From positions 1-64,000 of the forward strand of contig JAKLLG010000007.1 of assembly GCA_023150275.1 (NCBI GenBank): a DNA stretch of 64,000 nucleotides, read 5' to 3'. Shown here piece by piece: positions 1 through 8,439 of this stretch (within the stretch, counting starts at the first letter, position 1; the number at the start of each line of letters is the position of its first letter). This DNA comes from Rhodocyclaceae bacterium. GTDB lineage: Bacteria; Pseudomonadota; Gammaproteobacteria; Burkholderiales; Rhodocyclaceae. The translations under genes were made by a program, and so were the position numbers. The notes under the pieces were generated by a model. It was not told the origin of the DNA. It did no database searches and saw only the letters and a program-made list of their open reading frames with translations.

Positions 1-99
1 CTTCTCGCTTCAATGTATTTCGGCTGCGAATGGCCTGATCTCGGAGCGAGCGTGATTTCCGGGATAGTCACGACTAAACACAGACCCCACAAAGACAAA

Positions 100-127
100 A
101 ACCCCGTCTCTCGAAAAAGACGGGGTT
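100..127 (-). terminator. Rho-independent terminator for the cytochrome c gene
   Basis: A perfect 10-bp stem (AACCCCGTCT with its complement) encloses an 8-nt loop. Read on the minus strand the stem is followed by a T-rich run (GGGGTTTTTGTCTTTG). It lies downstream of the cytochrome gene that ends at 182. The left-most ~95 bases of the window show no convincing gene. Confidence 0.75.
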
Positions 128-141
128 AGTCAGCAGTCTGA

Positions 142-167
142 GGGGATGCCTCGGCATCCCCTTTTTT
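142..167 (+). terminator. Rho-independent terminator on the plus strand
   Basis: A 9-bp stem (GGGGATGCC and GGCATCCCC, two-base loop) is followed directly by six T residues on the plus strand. It would stop plus-strand transcription arriving from a gene left of the window. With the hairpin at 100-127 it forms a back-to-back pair of terminators between convergent transcripts. Confidence 0.8.
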
Positions 168-181
168 GCGCCGGGTCTCGG

Positions 182-634
182 CTATTTTGCGAGACCGAGC
201 AGATGCTCAACGGCCGCCTTGATCTCGTCCTCGGTCAGATCGGCGCCGCCCCCCTTCGGCGGCATCGCGCCCTTGCCATTGAGTACGCTCTTCACCAGTT
301 CCGCCTTGCCGCGGGCAACGCGCTGCGCCCAGGCTGCCTTGTCGCCGGCTTTCGGTGCGCCGGCCGCGCCGCTGGCGTGACAGGCCTGACATACGGCGCC
401 ATAGACGGTCGCGCCGTTGCGCGGTCCTGATGCCTTCGCTTCCGCCTTGGTCAGCGCGAAGCGTGCGACCGGCTGAATGCGCGTGTTCGCATCCTCGTTA
501 TCGGCGGAAGGCGCCATGCTCCTGTCCTTCATTGCAAAAGGAACGATGGCCGCCATCAGCAGGACGGCGATGCCGATCACGATGTACATGATCGACGAGG
601 ATGAAGATTCTTGCGGATTCGTCTTGTCTGCCAT
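182..634 (-). CDS. Membrane-anchored c-type cytochrome (cytochrome c5-like)
   Basis: A 150-residue protein with one hydrophobic segment (about residues 15-35), a polar linker and a class I cytochrome c domain. The haem site is CQACH at residues 82-86, and the likely axial methionine is Met124 in GAMPPKGG, as in the cytochrome c5 family. It is probably an inner-membrane-tethered periplasmic electron carrier; its redox partner cannot be told from context. The ATG at 634 is preferred over an upstream TTG at 670 because AAAGGAA lies at proper spacing before it. A terminator follows the gene. Confidence 0.85.
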   Translation of the reverse strand: MADKTNPQESSSSSIMYIVIGIAVLLMAAIVPFAMKDRSMAPSADNEDANTRIQPVARFALTKAEAKASGPRNGATVYGAVCQACHASGAAGAPKAGDKAAWAQRVARGKAELVKSVLNGKGAMPPKGGGADLTEDEIKAAVEHLLGLAK

Positions 635-710
635 GGGGATTCCTTTTCCGATTGCGTGCTTGTTGTGCAACGATTATAGCGTTCGAAGCCGTGCGCCCAG
701 CAGGGGGATA

Positions 711-740
711 TTGGACGCAGTCAAGGAAACCCGCTATTCT
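711..740 (+). promoter_or_regulatory. Putative sigma-70 promoter of tRNA-Arg
   Basis: TTGGAC (711-716) and TATTCT (735-740) are separated by 18 bp, and the tRNA begins 13 bases after the -10 box. Box quality is moderate; the position is what supports the call. Confidence 0.45.
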
Positions 741-753
741 TGTCGCCCCCCAA

Positions 754-830
754 GCGCCTGTAGCTCAGCTGGATAGAGTACTGCCCTCCGAAGGCAGGGG
801 TCGCACGTTCGAATCGTGTCAGGCGCGCCA
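754..830 (+). tRNA. tRNA-Arg (anticodon CCG)
   Basis: The 77-nt sequence folds as a full cloverleaf. The acceptor arm GCGCCTG pairs with CAGGCGC, the D-loop contains AGCTCAGCTGGAT, the anticodon arm CTGCC/GGCAG encloses CTCCGAA (anticodon CCG), and the T-loop is GTTCGAATC. The 3' CCA is encoded. It closely resembles enterobacterial tRNA-Arg(CCG), which reads the CGG codon. Confidence 0.97.
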
Positions 831-982
831 AATTCCCCCTGCTCCAAATATCCCGGCTTGTGTTGGCAGCCCGCATGTGGCCCGGCGCTGATCTGGCGTT
901 CACCCCGGCAGCATCCGCTCCGTCTTGATTGGACCGGTCGCGAAGAAGAGGTCCGGGATATTTCTCTTGCCAATCAATTTTC

Positions 983-1015
983 ATTCTATAGAATTATCAA
1001 ATAAAGAATAATTCT
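983..1015 (+). promoter_or_regulatory. Candidate autoregulatory operator of the Xre/RES module
   Basis: An AT-rich stretch just upstream of the antitoxin contains a perfect 12-bp palindrome ATTCTATAGAAT (983-994). Overlapping it is an 8-bp inverted repeat, AGAATTAT at 990-997 and ATAATTCT at 1008-1015. Xre-type antitoxins of this family repress their own promoter, so this is the natural binding site. A GAGG ribosome site follows at 1016-1019. Confidence 0.55.
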
Positions 1016-1024
1016 GAGGTTGGC

Positions 1025-1405
1025 ATGGAAGGGCAGAAAAAGGCTGTTGCCGCCGAGCGCTCGGCCGTACTCACGCAGGCTTTGGCGGAAACGGCAAATC
1101 GACTTGATCTCGGGCCGACCGACATCGGCAGAATCGTCGGTGTCAGCCAGCCGACGGCATCCCGCTTGCTGAAAGGCGATTACCTGCTGAAGGAATCCGC
1201 GAAGGAGTGGGAGCTTTCTGCACATCTCGTGCGCCTCTATCGTTCGCTGTTTTCCTTGGTTGGCAGCGACGACAGTCTGGCAAGGGGGTGGCTGCGCTCC
1301 GCGAACAGCGCGTTCGCCGGCCAGGAGCCCATCTCGCTGATCAAGCGCATCGACGGCCTCATTCATGTTTGCGAATACCTGGACGCCTACCGCGCTCGCC
1401 TCTGA
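1025..1405 (+). CDS. Xre/MbcA/ParS-type antitoxin
   Basis: A 126-residue protein. Residues ~30-60 form a helix-turn-helix (DIGRIVGVSQPTASRLLKG). The C-terminal half (SLVGSDDSLARGWLRSANSAF, then PISLIKRIDGL) matches the DUF2384/MbcA-ParS toxin-binding domain seen in partners of RES toxins. It should neutralise the downstream RES toxin and repress the operon. Its last 41 bases overlap the toxin start in another frame, which implies translational coupling. The ATG at 1025 follows GAGG at proper spacing. Confidence 0.85.
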   Translation: MEGQKKAVAAERSAVLTQALAETANRLDLGPTDIGRIVGVSQPTASRLLKGDYLLKESAKEWELSAHLVRLYRSLFSLVGSDDSLARGWLRSANSAFAGQEPISLIKRIDGLIHVCEYLDAYRARL

Positions 1406-2105
1406 GTTCGTTGCGTGGGAAGGCAGCGGCTGGCGGGCGGTCGAGGCGCAACACAAGGTTGCGACGATGGGGCTTGTCCATGGCAACGTGGGCGCGCAGG
1501 CCGTGCTCGAGGACATTCTCGAAGACGCGAAGCCCGCCCTGCCCCCGGAAGCCAGAGGACTGCACTGGCTGCTCGCGACGCCCTTTCGTTACCGGCCTCT
1601 GCCGGGAGGCTCGCGCTTTCGTCGACGCGAGGATCCTGGAGTTTTCTACGGCGCGGAAGCGCGGGAAACCGCGTGTGCCGAAGCCGGCTACTGGCGCCTG
1701 CGCTTCTGGAACGAAAGCGCGTTTCTCCGCCAGCGATCGAGATCGATTCCGATTACCCTGTTCGAATTCCACGCGGCGACCCCGCGGGCAATTGATCTGA
1801 CGCGGCAGCCGCTGGTCCAGGATCGCGCCCTGTGGACGCATCCGGAGGACTACGTTGCGACACAGGAATTTGCCACCAGCGCGCGCCAGGCCAGCGCCAA
1901 GGCGCTGCGTTACGAATCGGTGCGTCACATCAATGGCTTCTGCCTGGCGTTTCTCTCCCCGGAAGTGTTTTCGGCTGTCGCCGAGCCCTTCCGCAACAAC
2001 CAGCAGAGCTGGAGTCTGCTGATCAATCCGCCGCACCAGCTGGTCTGGCAGCGGGAGCTTTCGCAGGAGTGCTGGACCTTCAGCTTTCCGCCTGCGACGG
2101 CGTGA
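1365..2105 (+). CDS. RES-domain toxin
   Basis: A 246-residue RES family protein. The family signatures are visible: WRAVEAQHKVATM near the N-terminus, then LHWLLATPFRYRP, an SRFRR segment, VFYGAEARETACAE and YESVRHINGF. These carry the conserved Arg, Glu and Ser that name the fold. RES toxins paired with Xre antitoxins degrade NAD+ and have an ADP-ribosyltransferase-like fold. The gene overlaps its antitoxin by 41 bp. All key segments are present, so the toxin looks intact. Confidence 0.85.
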   Translation: MFANTWTPTALASEFVAWEGSGWRAVEAQHKVATMGLVHGNVGAQAVLEDILEDAKPALPPEARGLHWLLATPFRYRPLPGGSRFRRREDPGVFYGAEARETACAEAGYWRLRFWNESAFLRQRSRSIPITLFEFHAATPRAIDLTRQPLVQDRALWTHPEDYVATQEFATSARQASAKALRYESVRHINGFCLAFLSPEVFSAVAEPFRNNQQSWSLLINPPHQLVWQRELSQECWTFSFPPATA

Positions 2106-2137
2106 CATCGCGGCCCGCAAAAAGGCGGGCGCCGCCA

Positions 2138-2626
2138 TTAGCGCTCGGTCGCCGGGCCTTGCTCTCCCGCACCCGCTTCGCGCCCTCGCTGCTTGGCTGC
2201 CACATAGTCTGCGTGCCCCACGTGCAGCAGGTCGGCGAGGCGTCGCATCAGGTGCGCCTCGTGCGCGTCGAGGTGCCCGTCGGCATAGGCGATGCGCCAC
2301 AGATTTTCGACGATGGTGATTTTCTGCGCGGCGTCGCAATGACGGTTGATCAGCGAGGTGAACTGGAAGTAGCCGCTCGCCTGTCGCGCCTCTTCACCCG
2401 CCAGCCTGACGAGTTCGTCGATCTGTGTGGCATCAAGCGCGAACTGTGCGCGCAATATGCTGGTGACGGCCTCCCGTTCGGCATCGGGGAAGCGGTCGTC
2501 CATGCGCATCATTTCCACCAGCAGCGCGGCGGTCGCCAGCCGCAGTGCTGCTGCGTCGGCGGCGTGGCCCGCGCCGGTGGCGGGTTCGATGAACTGGCGG
2601 AAGAAGCGGGCAATGCCGTCGATCAT
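2138..2626 (-). CDS. TerB-family (tellurite resistance-like) protein
   Basis: A 162-residue soluble protein with two TerB-like acidic helical repeats. The first is around MRMDDRFPDAEREAV and the second around IAYADGHLDAHEAHLMRRLA, each with the D-x-x-x-D/E pattern of the fold. The exact role is unknown; isolated TerB proteins occur next to many unrelated genes. The ATG at 2626 has GAGG upstream and begins MIDGIARFFRQ, a usual start for the family. It is transcribed away from the NERD helicase, so the two may share a promoter region. Confidence 0.75.
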   Translation of the reverse strand: MIDGIARFFRQFIEPATGAGHAADAAALRLATAALLVEMMRMDDRFPDAEREAVTSILRAQFALDATQIDELVRLAGEEARQASGYFQFTSLINRHCDAAQKITIVENLWRIAYADGHLDAHEAHLMRRLADLLHVGHADYVAAKQRGREAGAGEQGPATER

Positions 2627-2724
2627 GGAGAGAATCCTCGCTGTGGTGTTGAGTCCGGTGCGTGACGAAAACAATATCAAACGCGGATTTTTGCGACACC
2701 GCCATTTTGCCCTACGATGGCGCC

Positions 2725-4368
2725 ATGGCTCACATCCTCCCCGACGGCTGGCGCGAACTCGCGGTCACCGGCGCCGCGCAGCGCGAGATCGAAACCCTCG
2801 CACGGCTCGCCGATGCGCTGCCCGATGACTACAGCGTCTACCACGCTGTGCACTGGACCAACCTAGAACGCGGCTATTCGGTGTTCGGCGAGATCGATTT
2901 CATCGTCATGAACCGTGCCGGTCATTTGTTGCTGATCGAACAGAAAGCCGGTTTCCTCGACGAAACCCCGGAAGGGCTGGTGAAGCGCTACCCCGGCCGC
3001 GTGAAGAGCGTGGTCGCGCAACTCGCGAAGAACGTCGAGGCCTTGCGTGGCAAGCTCAATGCGCGCCCCGATGCTCCAGCCGCGCGGATCGATTACCTCT
3101 TCTACTGCCCTGACTACCACGTGCGCAAACCGCACAGCGCTGGCATTTCCCCCGAGCGCATCATCGATGCCGGTCATCGCGATGCGTTGCCGGCGCTGAT
3201 CCAGAGTGTGCTGCCGGCGGGCGAGGCGGGCGCCGCAAAGAGCGAGGAAGCGCAGAAGGTGCATCGCTTCCTGTGCGATGTCATCCAGCTGGAAACCGAC
3301 GTCAGCGCGCTCGTCGGCCGCGCGCGCAGCCTGGTGGCACGCATCTCCGGCGGCCTTGCGCACTGGGCGCGCCAGCTCGAATTCACGCCGTTCCGCCTGC
3401 GCGTCACCGGCACCGCCGGCTCGGGCAAGACGCAACTTGCGCTCGCCGAATTCCGGGCCACGCTAGAGCGCGGCGGGCGGCCGCTCTACCTTTGCTACAA
3501 CCGGCCGCTGGCCGACCACTTCCGCTCGATCGCGCCCGATGGCGGCGTCATCGCCACCTTCCACGCTTTCTGTCAGCAGCGCCTGCGCGCCGCCGGCCAG
3601 GCGCCGGATTTCAGCCAGCCGGATGCCTTCGAACGCATGGTGACCGATGCTGCGCAACTGCCGGTCGAGGACAGTGAGCGCTTCGACGCCGTCATCATCG
3701 ACGAGGGACAGGATTTCTCCGAGGACTGGCGCGATCTCGCGCTCAGTCACGCCCGCGCGGAAGGGCGGCTGTTCTGGCTGGAAGACCCGCTGCAGAATCT
3801 CTATGCCCGCGCCCCGGTCGCGCTGCCCGGCTGGGTGGGCATCCGCTCCTTTGCCAACTACCGCTGCCCGCGCGCCATCGTGCGCCTGCTGCAGCCGCTG
3901 CTGCCGGTCGACATGCCGATCGAGGCCGCCTCACCGATCGATGCGAGCGAGGTCGAGATTCTCACCTACACCGACGAAGCCTCGCTGTTGCAAGCGCTCA
4001 AGGAAGGCATCCGCCTCTGCTACTCGGAAGGCTTTCGCAAGGAAGACCTCGCCGTCGTCACCTGGGCCGGGCGCAACAACTCACGCCTGTTGTCGCACGA
4101 CCGCATCGGCCCGCATACGATGCGCCGCTTCACCGGCGAATACGACCTGCTTGGTGCTCCGGTGTTCTCCGAAGGCGACGTGCTTATCGAATCGGTCTAC
4201 CGTTTCAAGGGCCAGTCGGCACCGGCCGTGGTGTTCGCCGAGATCGATTTCGAAACGCTCGATGAACGCGCGCTGCGCAAGCTCTTTGTGGGCGCCACGC
4301 GGGCGATGATGAAGCTGGTGCTGGTGATCTCCGAACGCTCCGCGAGCGTGCTGAACGCAGCGGATTGA
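2725..4368 (+). CDS. NERD-domain superfamily I DNA/RNA helicase
   Basis: A 547-residue protein. Residues ~20-110 form a nuclease-related (NERD) domain with the acidic/lysine pattern GEIDFIV (55-61) and LLLIEQKAG (68-76). Residues ~220-547 form a UvrD-like helicase core with Walker A GTAGSGKT (229-236), Walker B IIDEGQDF near 326-333, and a C-terminal RFKGQSAPAVVFAEID/FVGATRAM block typical of motifs V and VI. It is probably an ATP-dependent DNA-processing enzyme with a nuclease-type domain. The ATG at 2725 (MAHILPDGW) is chosen by similarity of the N-terminus; an in-frame ATG at 2662 would add 21 unlikely residues. Confidence 0.8.
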   Translation: MAHILPDGWRELAVTGAAQREIETLARLADALPDDYSVYHAVHWTNLERGYSVFGEIDFIVMNRAGHLLLIEQKAGFLDETPEGLVKRYPGRVKSVVAQLAKNVEALRGKLNARPDAPAARIDYLFYCPDYHVRKPHSAGISPERIIDAGHRDALPALIQSVLPAGEAGAAKSEEAQKVHRFLCDVIQLETDVSALVGRARSLVARISGGLAHWARQLEFTPFRLRVTGTAGSGKTQLALAEFRATLERGGRPLYLCYNRPLADHFRSIAPDGGVIATFHAFCQQRLRAAGQAPDFSQPDAFERMVTDAAQLPVEDSERFDAVIIDEGQDFSEDWRDLALSHARAEGRLFWLEDPLQNLYARAPVALPGWVGIRSFANYRCPRAIVRLLQPLLPVDMPIEAASPIDASEVEILTYTDEASLLQALKEGIRLCYSEGFRKEDLAVVTWAGRNNSRLLSHDRIGPHTMRRFTGEYDLLGAPVFSEGDVLIESVYRFKGQSAPAVVFAEIDFETLDERALRKLFVGATRAMMKLVLVISERSASVLNAAD

Positions 4369-4384
4369 GTACGCCTCCGAGGAC

Positions 4385-5992
4385 TCACGAACTGCACGAC
4401 AGCGCCGAACATCCCGGTGCATGGCGCGCCCAGTCGGGGCGGCGGGCGGTGAAGCGCGCGTATTCCTCGCGCTCCGTGTAAGGGTCGCGGATCGCCGCCA
4501 TCAGCGTGGCGAGCGGCGCCAGATCGCCCGCGCTCGCGGCATCGATCGCTTCCTGCAGCAGATAGTTGCGCGGAATGATCCACGGGTTCGCCGCCGCCAT
4601 GCGCGTCTTGCGCGTTACTGCATCGACGCCGTCGGCAGCAAGCCTCGCCGCATAGGCCGCCAGCCATTCGCGCAGGCGCGCGATGAAGCGCGCTGGCAGG
4701 CGCTCCGCCGCATAGAAACTTCCGAGCAAGGCGGGCGGCAGACCGTCCGCTGGCAGCGGCGCGGTGGGGTCAACTTCCATCAGCGCGCGGAAGAAGCGCG
4801 TGGTGTCCACTTCGGTCATCGTCAGTGTGCCGAGGAGTTCGGCCACCAGCATCTCCTCACCCTGTCCGCTCGCTGGCAGCAGCCCCAGCTTGGCGAGCGA
4901 CTGTCGCCGCCATTCGCCGGCGAACTGCTCGCCGAAGGCTTCGACGCCCGCTGCGAGCGATTCCGTATCGCTGACCAGCGGCGCCAGCGCGTCGGCCAGC
5001 CGCAGCAGGTTCCATTGCGCCACCGCCGGCTGTTCCGCCCAGGCGTAGCGGCCCTCGCGATCGGTGGTGTTCGGCGTGAAGGCCGGGTCGAACACATCCA
5101 GCCAGCCGAAGGGGCCGTAATCGATGGTGAGGCCGAGGATGGAAAGATTGTCGGTGTTCATCACCCCATGCACGAAACCGACGCGCAGCCAGTGCGCCAT
5201 CAGCACCGCCGTGCGCTGTGCCACGGTGGCAAACCACTGCGCGTAGCGTTGCGGGTCGGCGCCGTCGATCTCCGGGAAGTGCTGGGCGATCACGTAATCG
5301 GCAAGCAGGCGCAAGCGCTCCCGATCGCCGCGCGCGGCAAAGATCTCGAAGTTGCCGAAGCGCACGAAGCTCGGTGCGACGCGCGTGACGATCGCCCCCG
5401 GCTCCGCCTCTGCCCGCCCGTCGTAGAACATGTCGCGCACCACCGTTTCGCCGGTGCCGACCAGGGCCAAGGCCCGCGTCGTCGGTACGCCGAGGTGATG
5501 CATCGCCTCGCTGCAGACGAATTCGCGCAGCGAGGAACGCAGTACCGCGCGGCCATCCGCCCGGCGCGAATAGGGTGTCAGCCCGGCGCCTTTCAGCTGC
5601 AATTCCCAGCGCTGACCGTCCGCCGCAGCGAGATCGCCGAGCACGATCGCGCGTCCGTCGCCGAGCTGCCCGGCCCACTGGCCGAACTGGTGGCCGCCGT
5701 AACAGGCCGCCACCGGCTTCATGCCCGGCAGCAGGCGGTTGCCAGCGAGCAGCGCGGCGATGGCAGCGCTGCGCTCGGGATGATCGGGCGAGGCCAGCCC
5801 CAGCGTTTCCGCCAGCGCATCGGACCACGCGAGCAGCCGCGGCGCCGCCACCGGCGTCGGCGGCACGGCCGACCAGCAGGCACCATGCACCTGCCTCGGC
5901 AGCGTCGGCGGCCCATCTTCGCCAGGCAGGTGGCGTGCGAAATGGTGGTCGAAAGGTATGGCGTCGAGCAGACGTCGGACAGGTGCGAGCAT
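4385..5992 (-). CDS. selO: Protein adenylyltransferase SelO (YdiU)
   Basis: A 535-residue pseudokinase-fold protein that transfers AMP to Ser/Thr/Tyr of target proteins. Diagnostic stretches are GGHQFGQWAGQLGDGRA, LKGAGLTPYSR, and HGVMNTDNLSILGLTIDYGPF, where the active-site Asn/Asp and the metal-binding Asp sit. The C-terminus ends ALSCSS, so the position that is selenocysteine in eukaryotic SelO is cysteine here, as is normal in bacteria. Length is close to the usual range. It stands alone, convergent with the NERD helicase. Confidence 0.95.
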   Translation of the reverse strand: MLAPVRRLLDAIPFDHHFARHLPGEDGPPTLPRQVHGACWSAVPPTPVAAPRLLAWSDALAETLGLASPDHPERSAAIAALLAGNRLLPGMKPVAACYGGHQFGQWAGQLGDGRAIVLGDLAAADGQRWELQLKGAGLTPYSRRADGRAVLRSSLREFVCSEAMHHLGVPTTRALALVGTGETVVRDMFYDGRAEAEPGAIVTRVAPSFVRFGNFEIFAARGDRERLRLLADYVIAQHFPEIDGADPQRYAQWFATVAQRTAVLMAHWLRVGFVHGVMNTDNLSILGLTIDYGPFGWLDVFDPAFTPNTTDREGRYAWAEQPAVAQWNLLRLADALAPLVSDTESLAAGVEAFGEQFAGEWRRQSLAKLGLLPASGQGEEMLVAELLGTLTMTEVDTTRFFRALMEVDPTAPLPADGLPPALLGSFYAAERLPARFIARLREWLAAYAARLAADGVDAVTRKTRMAAANPWIIPRNYLLQEAIDAASAGDLAPLATLMAAIRDPYTEREEYARFTARRPDWARHAPGCSALSCSS

Positions 5993-6055
5993 GGGAATCT
6001 TCGGGAAACGGCTGTCAGACTGCGGCGGTATCGGCGAGTTCCGTGCACCGGGTGT

Positions 6056-6931
6056 TCAGGAGCCCGCGCAGGAATCCTCACAGGGATACGCATACTCGCG
6101 CAGCAGGGTGCCGTCGCGCCCACCGCGTTTGACCTCGTACATCAGCGCATCGGCCGCCGCAATCAATGCGGCGATGTCGGCTGGCGCCCGTGCATGGGTG
6201 GCCACACCGATCGAAAAACGCACCGGCCAGTCGCGTGCCGTCATCGCATCGAGAAGATCGCGGCGCAGCCGCTCGACATAGGCGCGCGCGCCGGCCGCGC
6301 TCATGCCCGGCAGTAGCAGTGCGAACTCGTCACCGCCGAGCCGTCCGCCGATGTCACTCGCGCGCAGGTGGCCGCGCAGCACCCCGGCGACAGCAACCAG
6401 TGCCGCATCGCCGGCCTTGTGACCGAGGCTGTCGTTGAGTTCCTTGAAATAATCGAGGTCGAGGAACACCGTCGTCACCGGGATTTCCTGCCGTGCCGCC
6501 AGCGCCAGCAAGTACTCGCCCTGTTCGAGAAATTCGCGCCGGTTGCAAAGTCCGGTCAGGGCATCCTCGCGCGCGAGGCGCGACTCGCGTTCGAGCAGAC
6601 GGCGCAGGCTGGCGATCAGGCCGGCGCTGACGATGAAAAGCAGCAGGCGGATCGCGCTGTTGAAGAATAGCGGCAGCGGATCAGCCTGCGTCCCGCCCAA
6701 CCGGAGATCGGCGACAAACCAGAGCCCGGTGACGGCAATCGCCATCGCGATGCCGGCGCGCAGGCTGCCGTACCAGGCGACCAGCAGCACAGGCAGCCCG
6801 AAGAAGAGATGGAACTCGTAGGCCAGGCCGGTGCGCAGGTGCAGCCCGGTCACGATGAGCGAAAGTGCCAGCGCGACAAAAAGCACGAGCAACGGGCGCG
6901 GGCGGGCGAGCAGCAGCGCAGCTGGCCTCAT
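6056..6931 (-). CDS. Membrane-bound diguanylate cyclase (GGDEF)
   Basis: A 291-residue protein with an N-terminal block of hydrophobic segments (about residues 10-110) followed by a GGDEF domain. The active-site motif is intact, GGDEF at 199-203. An RxxD product-inhibition site, RASD, lies at 190-193 exactly five residues upstream. It should make cyclic di-GMP and be feedback-inhibited. No EAL domain or known sensor domain is present. Its start codon overlaps the stop of the last antiporter gene (ATGA), so it is translationally coupled to the Mrp operon. Confidence 0.9.
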   Translation of the reverse strand: MRPAALLLARPRPLLVLFVALALSLIVTGLHLRTGLAYEFHLFFGLPVLLVAWYGSLRAGIAMAIAVTGLWFVADLRLGGTQADPLPLFFNSAIRLLLFIVSAGLIASLRRLLERESRLAREDALTGLCNRREFLEQGEYLLALAARQEIPVTTVFLDLDYFKELNDSLGHKAGDAALVAVAGVLRGHLRASDIGGRLGGDEFALLLPGMSAAGARAYVERLRRDLLDAMTARDWPVRFSIGVATHARAPADIAALIAAADALMYEVKRGGRDGTLLREYAYPCEDSCAGS

Positions 6932-8439
6932 CGCTGGGGCAGCAGATATTCCCGCCCGGCGATCATTTGCGCCCACGAAAGCGGGCTCGCCATGTCAGCG
7001 GGCAGCAAGCCGAAAAGCACCGTCAGCGCCGCCGTGAACAGCGGCGGTATCAGCAGCAGCCAGTGTGTTTCGACGAAGCCACGGCGCACGATATGTTCTT
7101 CCGGCCAGCGCGTCGGCGCCTTGCGCACCCATGCTCGCCAAAGAATGGGAAGGAAGTAGGCGGCGTTGAGCAGGCTCGATGCGGTCAGCACCCACACCGC
7201 CCAGCCCATGTTGGCCGCCACCGCGCCGTCGCCCAGCCAGGCCTTGCTGACGGCGCCCGCAGTGAGCGGCGCCCCCATCATGCCCAGCGCCGCCAGCGAA
7301 AAGGCGAGCGTGGTCAGCGGCATGCGCCGACCGACACCATCCATCTCGCTGATCTTGTGGATGCCGAGCGTCTCCGCGAAATTCCCGGCGGCAAAGAAGA
7401 GCGTGATCTTCATCACCCCCTGATGCACCAGATGCACCAGCCCGCCGATGGTGCCAATGGGGCCGAACAGCGCGGTGCCGAGCACGATGTAGGAGACCTG
7501 GCTGACCGTCGAGTAGGCCAGCCGCTTCTTGAGTTCGTCCTGGAACAAGGCGCGCAGGCTGCCCCAGACGATGGTGATCGCGGCGATGACGGCGAGCGGT
7601 GTCAGCAAGCCGAGCGCCTGCGCCGTCTCCACGCCAAAGACCTCATAGACAATGCGCACGATGCCGAAGGCGCCCGCCTTCACCACCGCCACCGCATGCA
7701 GCAGCGCCGACACGGGGGCCGGCGCCACCATCGCCTTCGGCAGCCAGCCATGCAAGGGCACGATCGCCGCCTTGACGCCGACACCGGCGATGAGCAGTAC
7801 GAAAATGGCTTTCAGCCCCCCTTCATTGCCCGGCAGCAGAGTTGCCACGAAACCGCCGTGCGTGAACCCGGTGTGATGCGCGAGGCTTTCCAGCCAGACG
7901 ATGCCGGCGAGCAGGGCGGCACCCCCCACCAGCGTGTAACCGAGATAGACGGTCGCGCCGCGCTTCGCGTCCGGCGTGCCGCGATGCGCGACGAGCGGAA
8001 AAGTGGCGAGCGTCAGCAGCTCGTAGAAAACGAAGAAGGTAAACAGGTTGCCGGCCATCGCGATGCCGACCGTCGCCGTCACGCACAGGCTGAAAAAGCC
8101 GAAGAAGCGGCTGCGGTGCGGCGCCTCCTCCAGATAACCGATCGCGTAGAGCGTGGTGAACAGCCAGAGCACGGTGGAGAGCGTGATGAACAGCAGCCCC
8201 AGCGCATCGGCCTTGAAGACGAGTTCCAGCCCCGGGGCGACCACGTGACGGAAGCCGTAGACCTCCCCCGCCTGCACGCCGGCGAGCAGCAGGCCGACGA
8301 GCACGATCTTGGCGACGGCGCCAAAGAGGTTGAGCGTCGTGCGCAGGCCATGCCAGGCCTCGGGCAGCGCGAAGATCACCAGCCCGGGCAGCAGCGAGGA
8401 AAGCAGCACCAGGAGCGGCAGCAGTTCGTTCGTCGTCAT
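6928..8439 (-). CDS. Mrp/Mbh-type antiporter membrane subunit, second MrpD/NuoM-like paralog
   Basis: A 503-residue polytopic membrane protein of the proton-conducting NuoL/M/N-MrpA/D family. Typical family segments are FYELLTLATFPLVAH, IVPLHGWLPKAMVAPAPVSALLHAVAV written in two parts (HGWLPKAM and PVSALLHA), and KRLAYSTVSQVSYI, which contain the Lys/His residues of the ion channel. Start ATG at 8439 overlaps the stop of the upstream paralog. Together with the gene at 8436-9962 it gives the cluster two antiporter-like channels, as in NuoL/M or MBS complexes. It lacks the C-terminal extension of true MrpA. Confidence 0.85.
   Translation of the reverse strand: MTTNELLPLLVLLSSLLPGLVIFALPEAWHGLRTTLNLFGAVAKIVLVGLLLAGVQAGEVYGFRHVVAPGLELVFKADALGLLFITLSTVLWLFTTLYAIGYLEEAPHRSRFFGFFSLCVTATVGIAMAGNLFTFFVFYELLTLATFPLVAHRGTPDAKRGATVYLGYTLVGGAALLAGIVWLESLAHHTGFTHGGFVATLLPGNEGGLKAIFVLLIAGVGVKAAIVPLHGWLPKAMVAPAPVSALLHAVAVVKAGAFGIVRIVYEVFGVETAQALGLLTPLAVIAAITIVWGSLRALFQDELKKRLAYSTVSQVSYIVLGTALFGPIGTIGGLVHLVHQGVMKITLFFAAGNFAETLGIHKISEMDGVGRRMPLTTLAFSLAALGMMGAPLTAGAVSKAWLGDGAVAANMGWAVWVLTASSLLNAAYFLPILWRAWVRKAPTRWPEEHIVRRGFVETHWLLLIPPLFTAALTVLFGLLPADMASPLSWAQMIAGREYLLPQR

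Noticed and set aside
754-2105. Integrated genomic island at tRNA-Arg
   Set aside because: No integrase and no repeat of the tRNA 3' end was found downstream; only a TA pair is present.
4421-6316. 631-codon open frame opposite selO and the diguanylate cyclase
   Set aside because: Spans two real genes on the other strand and has no recognisable domain.
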